Source: Thermococcus sp.
Lineage (GTDB): Archaea; Methanobacteriota_B; Thermococci; Thermococcales; Thermococcaceae
Direction of reading: 5' to 3'
Length of the DNA stretch: 8,027 nt
Assembly (NCBI GenBank): GCA_015522395.1
Contig: WAMH01000002.1
Span: forward strand, 1-8,027
Below the pieces are notes generated by a model. It did no database searches, had not been told where the DNA came from, and was given only the letters and a program-made list of their open reading frames with translations. This document shows, one piece after another, positions 6,471 to 8,027 of the stretch. The stretch's first letter is position 1. The number at the start of each line of letters is the position of its first letter. The translations under genes were made by a program, and so were the position numbers.

Positions 6471-7136
6471 TCACCCCCTTGTCTTGGTTATTGTCCTCAT
6501 GGCAAAAAGGTCGGGCCTGCTCTTCTTGACGTACCACACTACTGCCGCTGTGACGACGGCGGCGGCCGGGCCGGCGGTAACGAGGTGCGCTATTGCCATC
6601 GCCGGAACGGAAACTCTCAGTGGATACGGGCAGTAACCGGGCTGTAGGTAGGGCTGGATGCCAAGTTCAATTCCCGCCATAATCGCCGCCGTCACTATTC
6701 CCACATAGGCACCTATGCCCGCGGATACAATCTCATTGAGCTTCAGCCTCCGTGTAAGGAAGCGGTAGGTGTAGTAGCCGACGAAGGGCAGGACAACGCC
6801 CATGTTGAAGACGTTTGCGGCGTAGGTCGTTATCCCACCATCGCCAAAGAAGAGAGCCTGTATCAGGAGCACTATTGTCAGAGATACTGTTGCCGCCCAG
6901 GGGCTGATTAGTATCGCTATTATCGTCCCTCCAACGATGTGGGCCGTCGTTCCCCCGGGAACTGGCATGTTGTACATCATCACAAGGAACGAAAAGGCCG
7001 TCAGAACTCCTAAGAGTGGCACTTGGCTTGGCTTTAGGTTCTTGAGCCACCTGAAGGCCTTGTACCATATCGGTATCATTATCAGATAGAAAAACGCACA
7101 GGTATACGGGCCGAGGTAGCCATCTGGGATGTGCAA
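6471..7136 (-). CDS. cbiM: ECF transporter substrate-binding membrane subunit CbiM/NikM
   Basis: The integral membrane S-component that captures Co2+ or Ni2+ outside the cell. TTG 7134-7136 is taken as the start: the protein then has 221 residues and begins MHIPDGYLGP, the canonical CbiM N-terminus. In family structures the N-terminal amine, His2 and a later His coordinate the metal. Here the second is His66 in GGTTAHIVGG. Further family segments are FGDGGITTYAANVFNMG (97-113) and the helix around MAGIELG (153-159). GAGGTG (7143-7148) stands 6 nt before the TTG, the same spacing as elsewhere in this window. An upstream in-frame ATG at 7154 would add six residues, bury His2, contain the ribosome binding site inside the gene and have none of its own. 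It is the first gene of the operon cbiM-PDGLE-cbiQ-cbiO and has its own promoter. Confidence 0.94.
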   Translation of the reverse strand: MHIPDGYLGPYTCAFFYLIMIPIWYKAFRWLKNLKPSQVPLLGVLTAFSFLVMMYNMPVPGGTTAHIVGGTIIAILISPWAATVSLTIVLLIQALFFGDGGITTYAANVFNMGVVLPFVGYYTYRFLTRRLKLNEIVSAGIGAYVGIVTAAIMAGIELGIQPYLQPGYCPYPLRVSVPAMAIAHLVTAGPAAAVVTAAVVWYVKKSRPDLFAMRTITKTRG

Positions 7137-7142
7137 TTTCAC

Positions 7143-7148
7143 CACCTC
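7143..7148 (-). promoter_or_regulatory. Ribosome binding site that fixes the TTG start of cbiM
   Basis: On the minus strand GAGGTG, extended as GAGGTGGTGA, precedes TTG 7136 by 6 nt. It lies inside the codons that would follow the alternative ATG 7154. It therefore supports the shorter CbiM with His at position 2. Confidence 0.75.
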
Positions 7149-7160
7149 TTTCATCGGTTG

Positions 7161-7245
7161 GTGTTATCAAAACCCTAAATAGTGCTATCCTATAAAAAGT
7201 TTTCTAAAAACAGTGTTACAAACCTTTGGTTCAAAACCCGAACAC
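7161..7245. promoter_or_regulatory. Repeats around the cbiM promoter, candidate metal-responsive operator
   Basis: Three similar octamers lie in the same orientation on the plus strand: GTGTTATC (7161-7168), GTGCTATC (7182-7189) and GTGTTACA (7213-7220), with start-to-start spacings of 21 and 31 bp, close to two and three helical turns. A 9-bp direct repeat TCAAAACCC occurs at 7167-7175 and 7231-7239. GTGTT (7213-7217) and AACAC (7241-7245) form an inverted pair. The repeats bracket the TATA box and the predicted start site, where an archaeal repressor would act. A NikR-like nickel sensor is one possibility, but no regulator gene is in the window. Confidence 0.35.
7191..7209 (-). promoter_or_regulatory. 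Archaeal TATA/BRE promoter of the cbiM operon
   Basis: On the minus strand CTTTTTATA (7199-7191) is a good archaeal TATA box, preceded by the A-rich TTTTAGAAAA (7209-7200) where a BRE would lie. Initiation about 25 bp downstream falls near 7165-7172 and gives a leader of about 30 nt to TTG 7136. It is the strongest promoter-like element in the window. Confidence 0.65.
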
Positions 7246-7250
7246 ATTAA

Positions 7251-7265
7251 GAGAAAAGGAAATAG
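7251..7265 (-). terminator. Pyrimidine-rich terminator after the PAC2 gene
   Basis: On the minus strand CTATTTCCTTTTCTC follows the PAC2 stop at 7269 within a few bases, resembling the T/C-run terminators of Thermococcales. It separates the PAC2 transcript from the cbiM promoter on the same strand, about 50 bp further on. Confidence 0.45.
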
Positions 7266-7268
7266 GGC

Positions 7269-8027
7269 TCAGAGGTAACCCCTGTCCTCTTCCTCCTGGG
7301 TTGAGGGCGGCATCCCCTGCTCGAGCATCGCCCTCTGCATCTCCTGGACCTTCTGGAGTATCTCCTCGGTTTCCTTGGCCCTCTCGTCTAAGGCGGACAT
7401 GTCGAGTTCGATTCCGAGTATCTTCGCAACTGCCGAGAGAACCGCTTTAGCTGCCTTGGCATCGACTATGTAGCCGAGACTCTCGCCGAGCAGGCTTATC
7501 CCGTACATCGAGCGGAGCTTGCCCATGCCAAGGAGAAGGCCTGCCGCTCCCACAATGGCTCCGCCCTCGTCTTCCCTCCAGAGGACCTCAACTGAACAGT
7601 CCTTGAGCTTCTCCTGGTAGTAGCTTACGAGTTCCTCGTGAGTTACCGCCGCCAAGACCCTCGGCTCGCCCTTAAGCTCCGGGACCTGGTAGCCGCCCAT
7701 GGTTATTATTTCCCTCGTCCCGAACTCGGCAACGAAGTCCAGCATCTTGCCAACGACCTCGTAGTGGCCGGGGCTGTCCGTTGGAGCGACCTGCTGGTCG
7801 CCGGTGATGATAATGATGTCCCGCCCGTTTTCGTCGGGGTTCTTCCAGTAGTAGAACTCGTTCTTCATCAGCTCGACGACGGAGTTCTTCTTGATGAGAA
7901 CCTGGTGCATGAAGTGCGGTGAGTAGAGTTCTGCGAACTTGACCGCGTTGAGTTCCTGGATGAGGTGATCTGCCGCCAGCTTTCCGACGAGTCCTATTCC
8001 CGGAAGGCCCTCGATGAACACGGGGTC
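7269..8027 (-). CDS. PAC2-family protein (proteasome assembly chaperone-like), 5' end missing
   Basis: The reading frame is open to the window edge and gives 252 residues beginning DPVFIEGLPGIGLVGKLAADH. This is the conserved N-terminal block of the PAC2 family, so only a short N-terminus is probably missing. GTG at 8021 lies inside that block and is unlikely to be the start. Other family features are TGDQQVAPT, the segment MGGYQVPELKGEPRVLAAVTH and a Gly-rich stretch GAAGLLLGMGKL. The last 45 or so residues form a charged, probably coiled-coil helix (LDERAKETEEILQKVQEMQRAM) and a flexible acidic tail ending RGYL. Archaeal relatives such as Pyrococcus PbaB bind or activate the 20S proteasome through a C-terminal hydrophobic-Tyr-X tail. 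This tail has the Tyr in the right place but Gly before it. Archaea carry several PAC2 paralogues, so assignment to PbaB is not secure. It acts in the cytoplasm. Confidence 0.88.
   Translation of the reverse strand, partial: DPVFIEGLPGIGLVGKLAADHLIQELNAVKFAELYSPHFMHQVLIKKNSVVELMKNEFYYWKNPDENGRDIIIITGDQQVAPTDSPGHYEVVGKMLDFVAEFGTREIITMGGYQVPELKGEPRVLAAVTHEELVSYYQEKLKDCSVEVLWREDEGGAIVGAAGLLLGMGKLRSMYGISLLGESLGYIVDAKAAKAVLSAVAKILGIELDMSALDERAKETEEILQKVQEMQRAMLEQGMPPSTQEEEDRGYL

Noticed and set aside
7221..7238. AACC-TTT-GGTT-CAA-AACC alternating arms upstream of cbiM as a hairpin or attenuator
   Set aside because: The arms are only 4 bp and lie upstream of the predicted transcription start of cbiM, so they would not be in its mRNA. 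They are more likely part of the repeat pattern reported as a possible operator.
7226..7450. A 74-residue plus-strand frame crossing the PAC2 3' end
   Set aside because: It is Pro/Arg/Ser rich, mostly antisense to PAC2, and lacks a ribosome binding site.

Overview
The window looks like a piece of a hyperthermophilic euryarchaeal chromosome, most likely Thermococcales (Thermococcus/Pyrococcus). This rests on tight gene packing with ATGA and GTGA stop/start overlaps, strong GGAGGTG/GGTGAT Shine-Dalgarno sites, frequent GTG/TTG starts, short AT-rich promoters with archaeal TATA/BRE character, pyrimidine/T-run terminators, and an archaeal-type phosphohexomutase and PAC2 protein. The taxon is inferred from style and gene content, not from a database match.

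Left part (1-1470, + strand): the last 29 codons of an unidentified membrane protein, then a complete phosphohexomutase of the GlmM/phosphomannomutase family in the same operon. A T-rich terminator follows.

Centre left (1597-4502, + strand): a four-gene operon for an ABC-type transporter that I cannot assign to a named system. In order it encodes a secreted, glycosylatable protein anchored by a C-terminal helix; a six-helix ABC-2-like permease; a small protein with a helix at each end and an ectodomain between; and the ATPase. The last two genes are each joined to the one before by a GTGA overlap. This is the best candidate here for an undescribed machine.

Centre right (4485-7136, - strand): a transition-metal ECF importer operon, transcribed cbiM (substrate-binding membrane subunit), a separate PDGLE/NikN-like small subunit, cbiQ (transmembrane coupling subunit) and cbiO (ATPase). 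The separate PDGLE protein hints at nickel, which Thermococcales need for NiFe hydrogenases, but cobalt cannot be excluded. CbiM almost certainly starts at a TTG codon that places the metal-binding His at position 2. Its promoter is surrounded by short repeats that could be a metal-sensing operator. cbiO and the exporter ATPase gene converge and overlap by 18 bp.

Right edge (7269-8027, - strand): a PAC2-family (proteasome assembly chaperone-like) gene missing its 5' end. It has a helical C-terminal tail and a penultimate Tyr. No RNA genes, CRISPR arrays, insertion sequences or other mobile elements were found. All intergenic stretches are under 140 bp.
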